DNA of 64,000 nucleotides. Source: Pseudoalteromonas sp. (lineage in GTDB: Bacteria > Pseudomonadota > Gammaproteobacteria > Enterobacterales > Alteromonadaceae). The notes below the pieces were generated by a model. That model did not search any database. It was not told where the DNA came from and worked only from the letters and a program-made list of their open reading frames with translations. The position numbers and the translations under genes were made by a program. Positions 27,628-37,339 of the stretch are shown here, piece by piece (position 1 is the first letter of the stretch; the number at the start of each line of letters is the position of its first letter). The stretch is taken from NCBI RefSeq assembly GCF_018402495.1, contig NZ_JAGYIU010000004.1, positions 186,001-250,000 of the forward strand, read 5' to 3'.

Positions 27628-28314
27628 GTGACTCAAGGTTTCAAAAATTCAGTTTTAGCATTACGTGCCCAGCAAATAAGTGAGTCTCGACGAGAGTTTA
27701 ATGCTCGGGGCGGCAAAATGAACCGCTGTGAGCAATGCTTAATAGCCAAGCATTACTGTATTTGTGAAGGCGCTCAGTACGCAAGCTGTGACGCTGCGGT
27801 TTGTTTACTAATGTATCATAATGAAAGTTTTAAACCGTCTAATACAGGGCGTTTAATTGCACAAATAGTCCCTGACAATTATGCGTTTCGCTGGGATAGA
27901 ACCTCCCCAGATCCTGCTTTATTAGCACTGTTGAGTAATGAAGAGTATCAACCTTTTGTGATTTTTCCTGCAGAAGATGTTGAAACAGATAGAGTAGTAA
28001 CGCAAGTGGAGCCTGTTGCAGGTAAAACGCCTTTATTTATATTTTTAGATGGTACATGGCGTGAAGCTAAAAAAATGATCCGTAAGAGTCCATATTTAGA
28101 CAACTTGCCCGTGCTTTCTATTAGTGCACAAAAGCTCTCAGATTACCGATTACGTGTAGCACCCCATGCTCACCAGTTAGGTACGGCAGAAGTGGCTATT
28201 ATGGTATTGGCATTAGCGAATGAGGTTGATGCAAGCACTAAATTAGAACAGCATTTTATTAAGTTTCGCGACGCCTATTTACTCGGTAAGCGTAACAAAG
28301 GCAGACCCGAATAA
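27628..28314 (+). CDS. tapT: tRNA-uridine aminocarboxypropyltransferase (DTW family)
   Basis: Transfers the aminocarboxypropyl group of SAM to U47 of tRNA (acp3U). 228 residues, full-length match to E. coli TapT (YfiP). Cysteine-rich N-terminus RCEQCLIAKHYCIC, FKPSNTGRLIAQIVPD, the DTW region FLDGTWREAKKMIRKSPYLDNLP, YRLR, and TAEVAI. The GTG start at 27628 reproduces the E. coli N-terminal length; the first in-frame ATG is only at codon 31, inside conserved sequence. Confidence 0.93.
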   Translation: MTQGFKNSVLALRAQQISESRREFNARGGKMNRCEQCLIAKHYCICEGAQYASCDAAVCLLMYHNESFKPSNTGRLIAQIVPDNYAFRWDRTSPDPALLALLSNEEYQPFVIFPAEDVETDRVVTQVEPVAGKTPLFIFLDGTWREAKKMIRKSPYLDNLPVLSISAQKLSDYRLRVAPHAHQLGTAEVAIMVLALANEVDASTKLEQHFIKFRDAYLLGKRNKGRPE

Positions 28315-28383
28315 AAAGCAGGGCACGAACATTCAAAAAACTGAGTTTAATGCTTGTTCATAGTTTGAATGTATATAATCTTG

Positions 28384-28452
<69 letters not shown>

Positions 28453-28460
28453 TTTCAGGC

Positions 28461-28926
28461 AAAAGAAAAGCGCGAACCATCTCTAGTCGCGCTTGCGGAA
28501 TCTTCTAACTTTGCTGCATCCTGCAATTGAACCTAATCAACTCCAATTTTTACGTTCCGTGTTATTACAATATTACTTTCTAGTTCTATGTAATATAGGC
28601 TATCCGGGCCTGTCTCCCTAAATCCTTGAAACATCCTGTACGGTAAAATCTATTACCTATCCTTATTGCACATCCGAGTACATTCCGTTTTTACAATTCC
28701 GTTGTGCTGCCTTAAAGGCCTGTCCGTTTTATTCCCTACCCTTTAGCAACAACTTTTCCGTGTTGTTATCCATTACGCATCATCCTGATGCTATCCTTTG
28801 TGCAACAATCCATTGCGATACTCATCCTGAGTCTGTCCTTAAATCCTTGTTATCCTAAAAACCAAACCTTGGTACTAGAGTAGTTAATCCGTTTCCATTT
28901 ACTCGGTAAGCGTCGTTGCTTATTTA
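28461..28926 (-). ncRNA. csrB: CsrB-family regulatory RNA (CsrA sponge)
   Basis: No ORF is present, but the minus strand carries roughly two dozen GGA triplets, many as AGGA in hairpin loops. Clear examples are ACTCA-GGA-TGAGT, GCATCA-GGA-TGATGC, AACAAC-ACGGAAAA-GTTGTT and ACAA-CGGAA-TTGT. This is the signature of RNAs that sequester the CsrA/RsmA translational regulator. The 3' end is an intrinsic terminator AAGCGCGA / TCGCGCTT (28468-28494) followed by TTTTC. A TATAAT (28934-28939, minus strand) sets the likely start near 28926; ends are approximate. Two-component control by a GacA/UvrY homologue is expected from family knowledge; only a CTTACA half-site is visible upstream at 28989. Confidence 0.9.
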
Positions 28927-28933
28927 TAGGCTA

Positions 28934-28939
28934 ATTATA
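28934..28939 (-). promoter_or_regulatory. -10 box of the csrB-like RNA
   Basis: TATAAT on the minus strand just before the GGA-rich region; the -35 is poor, which fits an activated promoter. Confidence 0.55.
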
Positions 28940-29160
28940 GAGAGTGATTTGCAGTAAATGTAGGATAAAACCGTTTATGGTTTATATTCTTACAAATGAA
29001 ATATTTTAAAATTCCATAAAATACAAAAGCTTATTGTGTTTTTGGGGTGTTGTGCAGGGTGTTTTTACTCATTAGCTGTCATAAGCGTAAGAGATATCTT
29101 ACAAGGGTTTTCTTTTTTGGGCGTATTTATCACGAAGTTATTATATAAAGTGTGCACTTT

Positions 29161-29200
29161 TTGGTTCATCACGGTAAAATTAATGATAATAATTATTAAT
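29161..29200 (+). promoter_or_regulatory. Fur box over the iron transporter promoter
   Basis: TAATGATAATAATTATTAAT (29181-29200) closely matches the Fur consensus GATAATGATAATCATTATC. It overlaps a -10 GATAAT (29185) placed 18 bases after TTGGTT (29161). Iron-replete repression is inferred. Confidence 0.85.
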
Positions 29201-29213
29201 CAGGTAAGAAAAT

Positions 29214-30218
29214 ATGAAAAAAACGCTCGCGCTAGTTGTTGGGTTAATTGCTTCAGCACCGGCTGTTGCAACAGATGTTGTGAATATTTACTCATTTAGA
29301 CAACCTTTTTTAATTAAACCTATTTTAGATGATTTTACACAGCAAACAGGCATCAAAACTAACGTGGTGTTTGCTAAGAACGGTTTAATAGAGCGTGTTA
29401 AGCGTGAAGGCAAACACAGCAGAGCTGATTTAGTGCTGACTTCTAATTTTAGCGCGTTAATTGAGTTAGAAGAACTAAACCTTACGCAAACCATAAAAAG
29501 TGAACAAGTTAATAATAATGTACCGGCTGCATTTCGTGATGGCGATGGTCAGTGGGTGGCGCTTACTAAGCGCGTACGTAATGTTTACTCTTCAAAAGAG
29601 CGTTTAGGCGCATTGCCTAATTTAACCTACGAAGATTTAGCAAAGCCGCAATACAAAGGGCAAATTTGTACCCGCTCTGGTAAACATCCTTATAACCTGG
29701 GGCTTGTCGCTTCTATGATTGCTCATCATGGCGAAGCACAGACAAAAACATGGCTTGAGGGCGTTAAAGCAAATTTAGCGCGTAAACCGCAAGGCAACGA
29801 CCGCGCACAAGTTAAAGCTGTTAAAGAAGGTTTATGTAATTTGGCCTTAGGTAACAGTTATTACTTGGGCAAAATGCTGCAAGATGAAGCACAAAAGGCA
29901 TGGGCTGAAGCCGTACATATTAATTTTCCAAATCAAACTGATCGTGGTTCACACATAAACGTATCGGGTGCGATTATTACAAAGTATGCTAAAAATCCCG
30001 AAAATGCCTTGAAACTTATAGAGTATATGACAGACAATAAGGCGCAAAATATGTATGCCTCGCTCAATATGGAGTATCCGGTTAAGCCAGGTGTGAAACT
30101 TTCTAGTTTGGTTTCATCGTGGGGGAGCTTTAAGGAAGACAGCTTACCGCTTGATGAAATTAGCAAATATCGTCCGTTAGCACTTAAGCTAATTGATGAG
30201 GTGAAGTTCGATCTTTAA
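29214..30218 (+). CDS. fbpA: Ferric iron ABC transporter, periplasmic binding protein
   Basis: 334 residues with a signal peptide (cut after AVA). Class FbpA/FutA: VNIYSFRQPFLIKPILDDF at the mature N-terminus and the paired iron-binding tyrosines in GNSYYLGKM. Iron repression is expected from the Fur box 14 bases upstream of its start. Its TAA overlaps the ATG of the permease gene (TAATG). Confidence 0.93.
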   Translation: MKKTLALVVGLIASAPAVATDVVNIYSFRQPFLIKPILDDFTQQTGIKTNVVFAKNGLIERVKREGKHSRADLVLTSNFSALIELEELNLTQTIKSEQVNNNVPAAFRDGDGQWVALTKRVRNVYSSKERLGALPNLTYEDLAKPQYKGQICTRSGKHPYNLGLVASMIAHHGEAQTKTWLEGVKANLARKPQGNDRAQVKAVKEGLCNLALGNSYYLGKMLQDEAQKAWAEAVHINFPNQTDRGSHINVSGAIITKYAKNPENALKLIEYMTDNKAQNMYASLNMEYPVKPGVKLSSLVSSWGSFKEDSLPLDEISKYRPLALKLIDEVKFDL

Positions 30219-31849
30219 TGACTTATAAATTTCAGTTGTCTAAATGGCAGCTAATTGCATGGTCGACAGGGTTATTACTGTCGACCCCGTTGTTTTTCCT
30301 ACTATTAGAATCTTTACAAGGCGACTCAGAGGTATTTACCCACCTGTGGAATACTGTATTGTGGGATTATATAAGTAATACCGTATTGCTTATTTTAGGT
30401 GTGGGATTACTTAGTTGTGCCATTGCACTGCCGCTTGGTTGGTTAACCGCTTATTGTCGCTTTCCAGGTAAAAAACAATTTGAATGGGCACTGATGTTGC
30501 CCCTTGCCATGCCAACCTACATTATTGCCTATGTTTACACTGACTTACTTGACTACGCAGGGCCGGTGCAAATAACCCTAAGAGAGTGGTTTGGTTGGCA
30601 ATCCCCAAGTGATTATTGGTTTTTTGATATACGTACTTTGCCAGGAGCTATTGTTATGATTGCGCTGGTACTTTACCCCTATTTATATTTAATTTTTAAA
30701 ACCGCTCTGCGTGAACAATCATTTAAATTAGTTCAAGCTAGCCAATTAATGGGATTAAATGCGTGGCAAAGCTTTTTTAAAGTTAGCCTTGTGTTATCGC
30801 GTGGCGCCATTGTTGCGGCACTTGCGTTAATAAGTATGGAAACCATGGCTGATTTTGCTACCGTCAGCTATTTTGCTGTGAGTACTTTAACCACCGCCGT
30901 ATACGATACTTGGTTTGGCTATTATTCATTAACTGCGGCGGCAAAAATCTCTGGAGTCATGTTATTACTGTTATTTTTAGCCTTGATCACTGAGCGTTTT
31001 AGTCGTCGAAACCAAGCGGTGTTTGAGCGTCAATCGAGTGTTAATAGTGAGGCGCTCTATATTCTCAAAGGCAAATCAGCGTGGTTAGCAACGGGGTTTT
31101 GCAGTTTTATTTTAATTATTTCATTTATTATTCCCATGGTTGTATTGCTCAACTATGCGGTTATGTACTTTGATCAGGCGTGGAATAGTGAATTCTTTAG
31201 CTATGCGTGGCAAAGTTTAAAAGTGGCGGCTGTAGTGAGTGTGGTTACTATTATACTGAGTGTTTTAGTGGTGTTTTATCAGCGCATTGCTAAACAAGCT
31301 AATCCACTCATACCTGGGCGTTTGGCCAGTACAGGCTATGCGTTACCGGGCACAGTATTAGCGATTGCGGTATTGTTGCCGCTAACCTTATTAGAAAATA
31401 CCATTAACCGTATTTTGACGCCTTATGACTTAGATATTGGTTTATTACTGACCGGCAGCCTACTCACTATTATTTTTGCTTATATAGTGCGGTTTTACGC
31501 TGTTGCACACGGCGCTATAGAATCGAGTTTCTCACGTATTAGCCCCTCGCTCGATATGGCAAGTCAATCGATGGGAAAAAGCCCAGGTAACACGCTTAGG
31601 TTAGTGCATTTGCCTTTACTACGCCGTGGCTTGTTAACTGCTGGTTTATTGGTTTTTATTGAGTGTATGAAAGAGCTCCCCGCCGCTTTACTGTTAAGGC
31701 CTTTTAACTTTGAAAGCTTAGCAACTCATGTGTTTCAATATGTAAGCGATGAACAATTAGAGCTGGCTTCTATATCGGCTTTGTTTATTGTGGTGGTTGG
31801 ATTTATTCCGTTATATTTTATTAATCGTTCTATGGAGCAACGTAGTTAA
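30218..31849 (+). CDS. fbpB: Ferric iron ABC transporter permease
   Basis: 543 residues, about twelve TM segments arranged as two fused permease halves, each with an EAA-type loop (ASQLMGLNAWQSFFKVSL and ASQSMGKSPGNTLRLVHLPL). This fused form is typical of FbpB/SfuB iron permeases. Translationally coupled to fbpA and abutting fbpC. Confidence 0.93.
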   Translation: MTYKFQLSKWQLIAWSTGLLLSTPLFFLLLESLQGDSEVFTHLWNTVLWDYISNTVLLILGVGLLSCAIALPLGWLTAYCRFPGKKQFEWALMLPLAMPTYIIAYVYTDLLDYAGPVQITLREWFGWQSPSDYWFFDIRTLPGAIVMIALVLYPYLYLIFKTALREQSFKLVQASQLMGLNAWQSFFKVSLVLSRGAIVAALALISMETMADFATVSYFAVSTLTTAVYDTWFGYYSLTAAAKISGVMLLLLFLALITERFSRRNQAVFERQSSVNSEALYILKGKSAWLATGFCSFILIISFIIPMVVLLNYAVMYFDQAWNSEFFSYAWQSLKVAAVVSVVTIILSVLVVFYQRIAKQANPLIPGRLASTGYALPGTVLAIAVLLPLTLLENTINRILTPYDLDIGLLLTGSLLTIIFAYIVRFYAVAHGAIESSFSRISPSLDMASQSMGKSPGNTLRLVHLPLLRRGLLTAGLLVFIECMKELPAALLLRPFNFESLATHVFQYVSDEQLELASISALFIVVVGFIPLYFINRSMEQRS

Positions 31850-32902
31850 ATGAGTAGTTTGATTTTACAAGGCGTGAGCTATGCATATAACGGGACTAAG
31901 GTGATAGACGGTTTAGATTTAACCTTAGGTAAAGACGAAATAGTGTGTTTACTCGGTGCCAGTGGTTGCGGTAAAACGACCACACTAAAAGCGATTGCAG
32001 GTTTAATTGAAGCTAAACAAGGGCAGGTATTTATTGATGGTAAGCTCGTCAGTGATACGCATACTTTTGTTGCGCCAGAGCATCGTAATATTGGCATGAT
32101 GTTTCAAGATTATGCGTTATTTCCACACTTAACGGTGGCTAATAATATTGCGTTTGGCTTAAGCAATATGAGTAAAGCAGACAAACAATCACGTGTAGAT
32201 GAAATGCTAAAGTTGGTACATTTAGTTGGTTGTGCCAATAGGTACCCCCATCAGCTCTCTGGTGGGCAACAGCAACGAGTGGCTATTGCACGCGCATTAG
32301 CATATAAACCAAGCTTACTGTTACTCGACGAGCCTTTTTCTAATATTGATACTCAAGTCCGATTTGAGTTAATTGCCGATATAAGGCGTATTATTAAAGC
32401 CCAGCAAGTATCTGCTGTGTTTGTTACTCACTCAAAAGAAGAGGCGTTTGCATTTTCAGATACGCTTGCGGTTATGCATCAAGGTAAAATTGCGCAGCAA
32501 GGGACACCAGAGCAGCTTTTTGCACAGCCAAGCTCAAAGGAGGTTGCAGAATTTCTGGGTCAGGGCATATACTTAGGCGCAACGGTATTAACCGACACTG
32601 AATATCAAACGCAGTTTGGGGTGGTTGAATCAATACTGCCACAACAACACGCGGTGGCTGAAAAGGGTGTTATTTATGTGCGTCCACATCAGCTTGAGCT
32701 TGTTAGTAATAACGATGCTCAGCAGCAATGTGAGCCGGTTAGTATACTAAGTAGCCGTTTTATTGGTTCGGCTTACGTATACACTGTGGTTATTGCTGAT
32801 CAAGAAATAGAAGTTGCAGCTCAGTATGGCCAGTCATTTAAAATTAATGAACCGGTTATAATAAAAATAAAACCGCACACGGTGAATTTTTTCAAGCAAT
32901 AG
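31850..32902 (+). CDS. fbpC: Ferric iron ABC transporter ATP-binding protein
   Basis: 350 residues. Walker A GASGCGKTT, Q-loop MMFQDYALFPHLTV, signature LSGGQQQRVAIARAL, Walker B LLLLDEPFSNID and H-loop VTHSKEEA, then a C-terminal TOBE-like regulatory domain (about 245-350). Starts directly after the permease stop. Confidence 0.94.
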   Translation: MSSLILQGVSYAYNGTKVIDGLDLTLGKDEIVCLLGASGCGKTTTLKAIAGLIEAKQGQVFIDGKLVSDTHTFVAPEHRNIGMMFQDYALFPHLTVANNIAFGLSNMSKADKQSRVDEMLKLVHLVGCANRYPHQLSGGQQQRVAIARALAYKPSLLLLDEPFSNIDTQVRFELIADIRRIIKAQQVSAVFVTHSKEEAFAFSDTLAVMHQGKIAQQGTPEQLFAQPSSKEVAEFLGQGIYLGATVLTDTEYQTQFGVVESILPQQHAVAEKGVIYVRPHQLELVSNNDAQQQCEPVSILSSRFIGSAYVYTVVIADQEIEVAAQYGQSFKINEPVIIKIKPHTVNFFKQ

Positions 32903-32947
32903 CTAATTGTTCTTCGCTGTGTTTTGCTCTAAAAGTAAGGAATAACA

Positions 32948-33847
32948 ATGGCGCAAGCGCAATCAGGGATTTGTGCTGAAGCAAACTTACACGGTTTGCA
33001 CTTATTTTTTAATGTACTTGATGGCCACGACGAGTCACTTCGCGCTAAGCTTAAAAAAGTGAGCGATATTGAAGATGAGTTTAGTGATCAGTTCTCTGAA
33101 TCTATGCTTTCTTGCATGGTGGCTATTGGCGCGCAATACTGGCCGCATATTTTACCTGACTTTATACCCAGCGAACTACAGAGCTTTCCTAATATTACCC
33201 ATAGTGATTTTGTTATGAGTGCGAGGCCATGTGATTTGTTTGTACAAGTTCGTTCCGATAGAGAAGATGTGAACCACTTATTTGCATTGCAAATATTAAA
33301 ACTTTTTACTCCTGATGTTGAGCTAGTGGAGCAAATTCGTAATTTTCGCTTTTTAGATGGTCGTGATTTTAATGGCTTTATTTATGCCGGAGATACTCCG
33401 CATGGTCGTCAAAAGCGGGTAACGGCACTTGTTAATAAACCTGAGAGTTTTGAAGATCAAGGCAGCTATATTCATGTACAGCGTTATAAGCATGACTTAA
33501 CGTTATGGCAGCACTTGTCGTTACAAGAACAAGAGCAAATAATGGGGCGCACCCGTCTCGACAATATCCTGATCAGCCCGCCACTTGAAAACAGCCATGC
33601 AACCCGAAGTGAATTAAAAGATGAGCAGGGGCAAGCATTGTTACTAAATCAAAGTATGCCGTATGGCGACGTTTATGAGCAGGGAATGTTAATGATTACG
33701 TGTTCGGCTAAAGGGGATGCATTCGAGAAAGTGCTTAACAGCCGTTTAGGGCAGGGAGAGATTTACGACCATTGGCTTGATTTTACTCAAGCAGATATGG
33801 GCTCTGCGTTTTTTGCACCCTCAGTGCGATTTTTAAAGCAGTTATAA
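32948..33847 (+). CDS. Dyp-type peroxidase-like protein with altered active site
   Basis: 299 residues, the same length as E. coli YfeX and alignable throughout (MAQAQSGI start, GSYIHVQRYKHDL, GRTRLDN, FFAPSVRFLKQL end). The proximal haem histidine is kept in ENSHATR (H217). The catalytic GXXDG motif is replaced by GFIYAG (Asp becomes Tyr146), and the distal arginine of the xRQSxPYG motif is Asn234 in LNQSMPYG. A peroxidase reaction is therefore doubtful. It lies 45 bases after fbpC in the Fur-controlled cluster, suggesting a haem- or iron-related, perhaps non-peroxidatic, role. Confidence 0.85.
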   Translation: MAQAQSGICAEANLHGLHLFFNVLDGHDESLRAKLKKVSDIEDEFSDQFSESMLSCMVAIGAQYWPHILPDFIPSELQSFPNITHSDFVMSARPCDLFVQVRSDREDVNHLFALQILKLFTPDVELVEQIRNFRFLDGRDFNGFIYAGDTPHGRQKRVTALVNKPESFEDQGSYIHVQRYKHDLTLWQHLSLQEQEQIMGRTRLDNILISPPLENSHATRSELKDEQGQALLLNQSMPYGDVYEQGMLMITCSAKGDAFEKVLNSRLGQGEIYDHWLDFTQADMGSAFFAPSVRFLKQL

Positions 33848-33859
33848 AACAAACCAGTA

Positions 33860-33883
33860 ACGGCTACGTATTAGTATAGCCGT
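33860..33883. terminator. Possible bidirectional hairpin between the Dyp-like gene and argR
   Basis: ACGGCTA / TAGCCGT stem with a 10-base loop in the 57-bp gap of two convergent genes; no T-run. Confidence 0.4.
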
Positions 33884-33904
33884 AACAATGATAGCCAAAC
33901 GTGT

Positions 33905-34372
33905 TTAAACCGTATCAAATAAAATACGCACACGCTCTAATGTTAAGTCTATTTCTGATACTTTTGCTGGCGCGATAAAAATAGTGTCATCACCGGCAAT
34001 GGTTCCTAGTACGCCATCCGCCTTGCCTAATGAGTCGAGCAAGCGGGCTATTAACTGCGCAGCGCCTGGGCTGGTGCGAATAATGATCATCATTTCGTTA
34101 TGCATAATATCAATAACCAGCTGGCGTAACGGGCTTTTAGCTGTAGGTACACCCATTTCAGCGGGTAAACAGTACACCATTTCTTGTTTTGCATTACGAG
34201 TACGCACTGCGCCAAATTTACTTAACATTCGCGACACTTTACTCTGGCTAATATTATCAAAGCCTTGCTCTTTTAGTGCATCAACTATTTCGCCTTGTGA
34301 ACCAAAATTTTCTTCTTTTAAAAGTGCTTTAAAGGCTTTTACCAATGCTTCTTGTTTGTCTTGTGGTTGCAT
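33905..34372 (-). CDS. argR: Arginine repressor ArgR
   Basis: 155 residues. Arginine-dependent hexameric repressor of arginine biosynthesis. N-terminal winged helix ([30 protein letters not shown]) and C-terminal arginine-binding domain ([27 protein letters not shown]). Divergent from mdh, as in many gammaproteobacteria. Confidence 0.98.
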   Translation of the reverse strand: MQPQDKQEALVKAFKALLKEENFGSQGEIVDALKEQGFDNISQSKVSRMLSKFGAVRTRNAKQEMVYCLPAEMGVPTAKSPLRQLVIDIMHNEMMIIIRTSPGAAQLIARLLDSLGKADGVLGTIAGDDTIFIAPAKVSEIDLTLERVRILFDTV

Positions 34373-34419
34373 AGTGTCTAATTAGTTATGTAATCAATAC
34401 TGCAAATTCTACACAAAAA

Positions 34420-34433
34420 TGCATAATTATGCA
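34420..34433. promoter_or_regulatory. ARG-box-like operator between argR and mdh
   Basis: Palindrome TGCATAATTATGCA, two changes from the ARG box core TGAATAATTATTCA. Placed about 48 bases from the argR start; autoregulation is likely. Confidence 0.6.
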
Positions 34434-34597
34434 GCAGTTGTTTAGCTAAGTTGCCATTTTGCTGCGTTTAAACAACAAAGTTTACAACTATGGTCGAAAA
34501 TATAGCTAAAATAGGCAGGATAAATTTGTTTTTAGCCGTTAATTTCTTTATCTTATAAACCACAAATATTTCCTTCCTCAAATTACGGAGAATTCCA

Positions 34598-35530
34598 ATG
34601 AAAGTTGCTGTATTAGGTGCTGCAGGCGGTATCGGTCAAGCGTTGTCTTTATTATTAAAAACAGGCTTACCAGCTGGTTCTGAATTATCACTATATGATG
34701 TTGCGCCAGTAGTTCCTGGTGTTGCTGTTGACCTTTCTCATATCCCAACAGATGTAAAAGTTGAAGGTTTTGGTGCTGATGCACTAGATAAAGCATTAAC
34801 AGGTTGTGATATCGTTTTAATCCCTGCAGGTATGCCACGTAAGCCGGGTATGGATCGTGCTGATTTATTTAATGTTAACGCTGGTATTATCAAAACATTA
34901 GCAGAAGGCATTGTTGCTAACTGTCCAAAAGCACTGGTAGGTATTATCACTAACCCAGTAAACGGCACTGTACCTATTGTTGCTGAAGTATTTAAAAAAG
35001 CGGGTACATATGACGCTAAGCGTGTATTTGGTATTACAACGTTAGATGTGATCCGTTCTGAAGCGTTTATTGCTGAACTTAAAGGTGTTGATGTAGCAAG
35101 CGTTAAAGTACCAGTCATTGGTGGTCACTCAGGTACAACCATTTTACCGTTACTTTCTCAAGTTGAAGGCGTTACTTTCACTGATGAAGAAGTGGCTACA
35201 CTGACTCCACGTATTCAAAACGCAGGGACTGAAGTAGTTAATGCTAAAGCAGGCGGTGGTTCTGCAACATTATCTATGGGTGCTGCTGCGGCACGTTTTT
35301 GTATGTCTTTAGTTAAAGGTCTACAAGGTGAAGAGGTTGTAGACTACGCATACGTTGCTGTTGAAAATGGCGATGCAGAGTACTTTGCACACCCAGTACG
35401 TTTAGGTAAAAATGGTGTGGAAGAAATTCTTTCTTACGGCACCCTAAGCGCATTTGAAGAGCAAGCTAAAAATGACATGCTTGAAACGCTAAGAAAAGAT
35501 ATTAAAGAAGGTGTTGATTTTATGGCGTAA
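34598..35530 (+). CDS. mdh: Malate dehydrogenase
   Basis: NAD-dependent TCA-cycle enzyme, 310 residues (E. coli 312). NAD motif [15 protein letters not shown], substrate loop [26 protein letters not shown] and catalytic [17 protein letters not shown] ribosome binding site. Confidence 0.99.
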   Translation: MKVAVLGAAGGIGQALSLLLKTGLPAGSELSLYDVAPVVPGVAVDLSHIPTDVKVEGFGADALDKALTGCDIVLIPAGMPRKPGMDRADLFNVNAGIIKTLAEGIVANCPKALVGIITNPVNGTVPIVAEVFKKAGTYDAKRVFGITTLDVIRSEAFIAELKGVDVASVKVPVIGGHSGTTILPLLSQVEGVTFTDEEVATLTPRIQNAGTEVVNAKAGGGSATLSMGAAAARFCMSLVKGLQGEEVVDYAYVAVENGDAEYFAHPVRLGKNGVEEILSYGTLSAFEEQAKNDMLETLRKDIKEGVDFMA

Positions 35531-35550
35531 TAGCCAAAATTAACTAATAA

Positions 35551-35577
35551 AAAAGCCTGCATTTGCAGGCTTTTTTA
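35551..35577 (+). terminator. Terminator after mdh
   Basis: AAAAGCCTGC / GCAGGCTTTTTT hairpin, A-run left and T-run right; may also serve ispB from the other side. Confidence 0.9.
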
Positions 35578-35616
35578 TTGCTCGAAATTTTACGTTCACT
35601 AATAGGCTCACTAATA

Positions 35617-36588
35617 TTAATGGTCGCGGTCAACCGCTATGCGGGCTAAGCTGATTAATGCCTGCTTGTAACTCGACTCAGCTAAGCATTCTAAACAAGC
35701 GATTGCTTTTTCTGCCTCTTGCTCGGCTTTTTGCATAGTGAACTCAAGAGCATTGGTATATTTGAGTGCAGCAAGGATCTCATCAAGGTGTTCCATGCCA
35801 TTACAGTGCTCGATAGCGTCTCTTATTAACTGTGTTTGCTGCTCATTGCCGTGTTGCATGGCATAAATTAACGGCAGTGTTGGTTTACCTTCCGCTAAGT
35901 CGTCGCCAATATTTTTACCTAGTTGGTCGGCATCAGCGTTGTAATCTAAAACATCATCCACTAACTGAAAAGCGGTGCCTAAATGCATACCATACAAATT
36001 AAGTGCTTCTAATACATTATCATTTTGTTCAGTAATAATAGCTGCCAGTCCGGTTGCCGCTTCAAATAACTTAGCGGTTTTAGAATAAATAACCTGCATA
36101 TAACTGGCTTCAGTGGTATCGGGGTCATTGCAGTTCATTAATTGCAGTACTTCACCTTCAGCAATAATGTTAGTTGCATCAGCCAGTATTTGCATTATTT
36201 GCATTTTGCCAAGACCCACCATTAACTGAAACGAGCGGGTGTAAATAAAATCACCCACCAGTACGCTAGCAGCATTACCAAACTCGGCATTTGCTGTCGG
36301 TGTGCCACGGCGCAAGTTAGATTCATCGACCACATCATCATGTAAAAGCGTTGCGGTGTGGATAAATTCAATGATAGTTGCTAGCGTAATGTGATCTTTG
36401 CCTTGGTAACCTAGCGCTTTTGCCGCCAAAATAGCCAACATAGGGCGAACACGTTTGCCACCGCTGTTAACTATGTACAAACCAAGTTGATTAACTAACG
36501 CCACATCTGAGCGCATTTGCGCATGTATTAGTTGATTGACGTCATTCATATCGCTTTCGATTAACGCCTGGATAGATTTTATATCCAT
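35617..36588 (-). CDS. ispB: Octaprenyl diphosphate synthase
   Basis: Trans-polyprenyl synthase that makes the side chain of ubiquinone/menaquinone. DDxxD motifs LLHDDVVDES and LVDDVLDYNAD, GGKRVRP near the N-terminus. The ATG at 36588 (MDIKSIQ) with GGAG five bases upstream replaces the TTG in the track. Divergent from rplU-rpmA, as in E. coli. Confidence 0.97.
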   Translation of the reverse strand: MDIKSIQALIESDMNDVNQLIHAQMRSDVALVNQLGLYIVNSGGKRVRPMLAILAAKALGYQGKDHITLATIIEFIHTATLLHDDVVDESNLRRGTPTANAEFGNAASVLVGDFIYTRSFQLMVGLGKMQIMQILADATNIIAEGEVLQLMNCNDPDTTEASYMQVIYSKTAKLFEAATGLAAIITEQNDNVLEALNLYGMHLGTAFQLVDDVLDYNADADQLGKNIGDDLAEGKPTLPLIYAMQHGNEQQTQLIRDAIEHCNGMEHLDEILAALKYTNALEFTMQKAEQEAEKAIACLECLAESSYKQALISLARIAVDRDH

Positions 36589-36920
36589 TGATCTCCGAGC
36601 CAATTTAAATATGTGAACGGCGCAGATTGTACAACAAAAAATGCCTTAGCTCGATATTTTGTGACGATTCCTTAAAAAAACACCCTTAAGTAGGTTAAAT
36701 GAACGCTTAACTTTGTGAATGATAGCTTAACCCGCGTGGTTTAATTTTAAGTAATACTTGATGGTTAATTGAACTGTATAGGCTGGCTTTGTTATTGCTA
36801 ATTTATTTTCTGTATCCGTTAAAAAGCGCTTGGCAAAGGGGGATTTTAATATAAAATAGGGGAAATATTGAATTGCTCTCAATGCAGCTACTTTTTATTC
36901 ATTTAATTACAAAAAGAGGC
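36589..36920. other. ispB-rplU divergent intergenic region
   Basis: No ORF or repeat seen. AT-rich with the ispB promoter presumably near 36640-36700 and the rplU promoter at its right edge. Confidence 0.4.
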
Positions 36921-36949
36921 TTGCTAGTTTTTGCGCATTAGCGTAAACT
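36921..36949 (+). promoter_or_regulatory. rplU promoter with GC-rich discriminator
   Basis: TTGCTA, 17-base spacer, TAAACT, followed by TCGCGCCCTA. A GC-rich stretch between -10 and start is typical of promoters under stringent (ppGpp) control. Confidence 0.6.
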
Positions 36950-37011
36950 TCGCGCCCTATTGAAGAATATTTTAGTTGCGTCGATTTGAGGGCGCACAGA
37001 CGGAGTTAATT

Positions 37012-37323
37012 ATGTACGCGGTTTTCCAAAGTGGTGGTAAACAGCACCGTGTGACTGAAGGTCAAACAATTCGTCTTGAGAAATTAGACGTTGAAACTGG
37101 TGCAGCAGTTGAATTTGATTCAGTACTTTTAGTTGCTGATGGTGAGAAGATCGAGATTGGTGTACCGTTCGTAAACGGTGGTAAAGTAACAGCTGAGGTT
37201 GTTTCACACGGTCGCGGTGAGAAGATTAAGGTTGTTAAATTTAGACGCCGTAAGCATTCTCGTAAGCAAATGGGCCATCGTCAATGGTTCACAGAAGTTA
37301 AAATCACTGGCATTAGCGCTTAA
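37012..37323 (+). CDS. rplU: 50S ribosomal protein L21
   Basis: 103 residues beginning [14 protein letters not shown], the family start; the track's TTG at 36976 adds 12 unlikely residues. ACGGAG ribosome binding site seven bases upstream. [16 protein letters not shown] is the rRNA-binding stretch. rpmA follows after 16 bases. Confidence 0.99.
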   Translation: MYAVFQSGGKQHRVTEGQTIRLEKLDVETGAAVEFDSVLLVADGEKIEIGVPFVNGGKVTAEVVSHGRGEKIKVVKFRRRKHSRKQMGHRQWFTEVKITGISA

Positions 37324-37339
37324 TTAGAGGTACTTAGAA

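Noticed and set aside
29036-29299. 87-codon ORF overlapping the fbpA start
   Set aside because: Overlaps the Fur-box promoter and the fbpA signal peptide region; no coding character.
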